Assembly: GCA_003246755.1 (NCBI GenBank)
Contig: QKDC01000013.1
Span: 1-44,772, forward strand
DNA from: Gemmatimonadota bacterium
GTDB lineage: Bacteria > Gemmatimonadota > Gemmatimonadetes > Gemmatimonadales > GWC2-71-9
Length of the DNA stretch: 44,772 bases
Direction: 5' to 3'
A program made the translations under genes and the position numbers. Below the pieces are notes generated by a model, which saw only the letters and a list, made by a program, of their open reading frames with translations, did no database searches and had not been told where the DNA came from. Each line of letters starts with the position of its first letter. The first letter of the stretch is position 1. Of this stretch, positions 44,709 through 44,772 are shown one piece after another.

Positions 44709-44772
44709 GTTCTGCGCGAGGCTCTCGCACGTCTGCAACCACCTGGAGGCACGACTCCTGACGTCGGATACA

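Overview
The window is GC-rich, densely coded bacterial DNA with many GTG/TTG starts and ATGA/GTGA overlaps. The gene content points to Gemmatimonadota or a close relative, with moderate confidence and by inference only. Pointers are a six-helix membrane Ser/Thr kinase, a BTAD/SARP-type regulator, VPS10/BNR propeller proteins, stand-alone carboxypeptidase-regulatory plus TonB-plug proteins ending in an 'IWTR'-like tail, PD40 lipoproteins with a 'GRTLPIKFRIE' segment, and a multifunctional 2-oxoglutarate dehydrogenase. No rRNA, phage, IS element or CRISPR array was seen.

Layout. 1-3196 (+): the end of a surface-sugar cluster (sugar nucleotidyltransferase, NAD-dependent epimerase, GT-C-like membrane protein). 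3344-3415: tRNA-Cys(GCA), whose 3' half can pair with its own trailer. 3803-8435 (+): PD40 lipoprotein, terminator, NHL-TPR secreted protein and a large unknown protein with a GNAT-like section. 8461-9253 (-): small XRE regulator coupled to a membrane protein, with a readable promoter/operator. 9441-10235 (+): plug-type protein. 10232-14715 (-): transketolase, transaldolase and dicarboxylate symporter, apparently one operon. 14892-14924: three 11-bp-period CTGTCA-like repeats resembling a Pho box, beside an HNH nuclease gene. 15428-20789 (-): fused 2-oxoglutarate dehydrogenase and glycerol-3-phosphate dehydrogenase. 20856-26924 (+): methyltransferase, FadI, FadJ, proline dehydrogenase, a 95-aa protein and RsgA.

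26963-34702 (-) is one co-directional run: DJ-1/PfpI protein, MazG-like protein, plug-type protein, then three overlapping genes coding for a secreted VPS10/BNR propeller, a membrane-anchored protein with nine cysteine pairs, and a membrane Ser/Thr kinase. This last trio is the best candidate for an uncharacterised system: an envelope-side module translationally linked to a cytoplasmic kinase. 34836-41175 (+): small protein, amidohydrolase, fused E1 of a 2-oxoacid dehydrogenase complex and a class A penicillin-binding protein. 41192-44772: a broken propeller lipoprotein gene, an intact lipoprotein gene, and a BTAD regulator preceded by a perfect 21-bp palindrome. The regulator's frame stays open with plausible protein sequence beyond its TGA.

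Metabolically the window combines fatty-acid beta-oxidation, proline and glycerol-3-phosphate oxidation, the TCA cycle and the non-oxidative pentose phosphate pathway, which fits an aerobic heterotroph. All functions come from reading the sequence; no database search was run.
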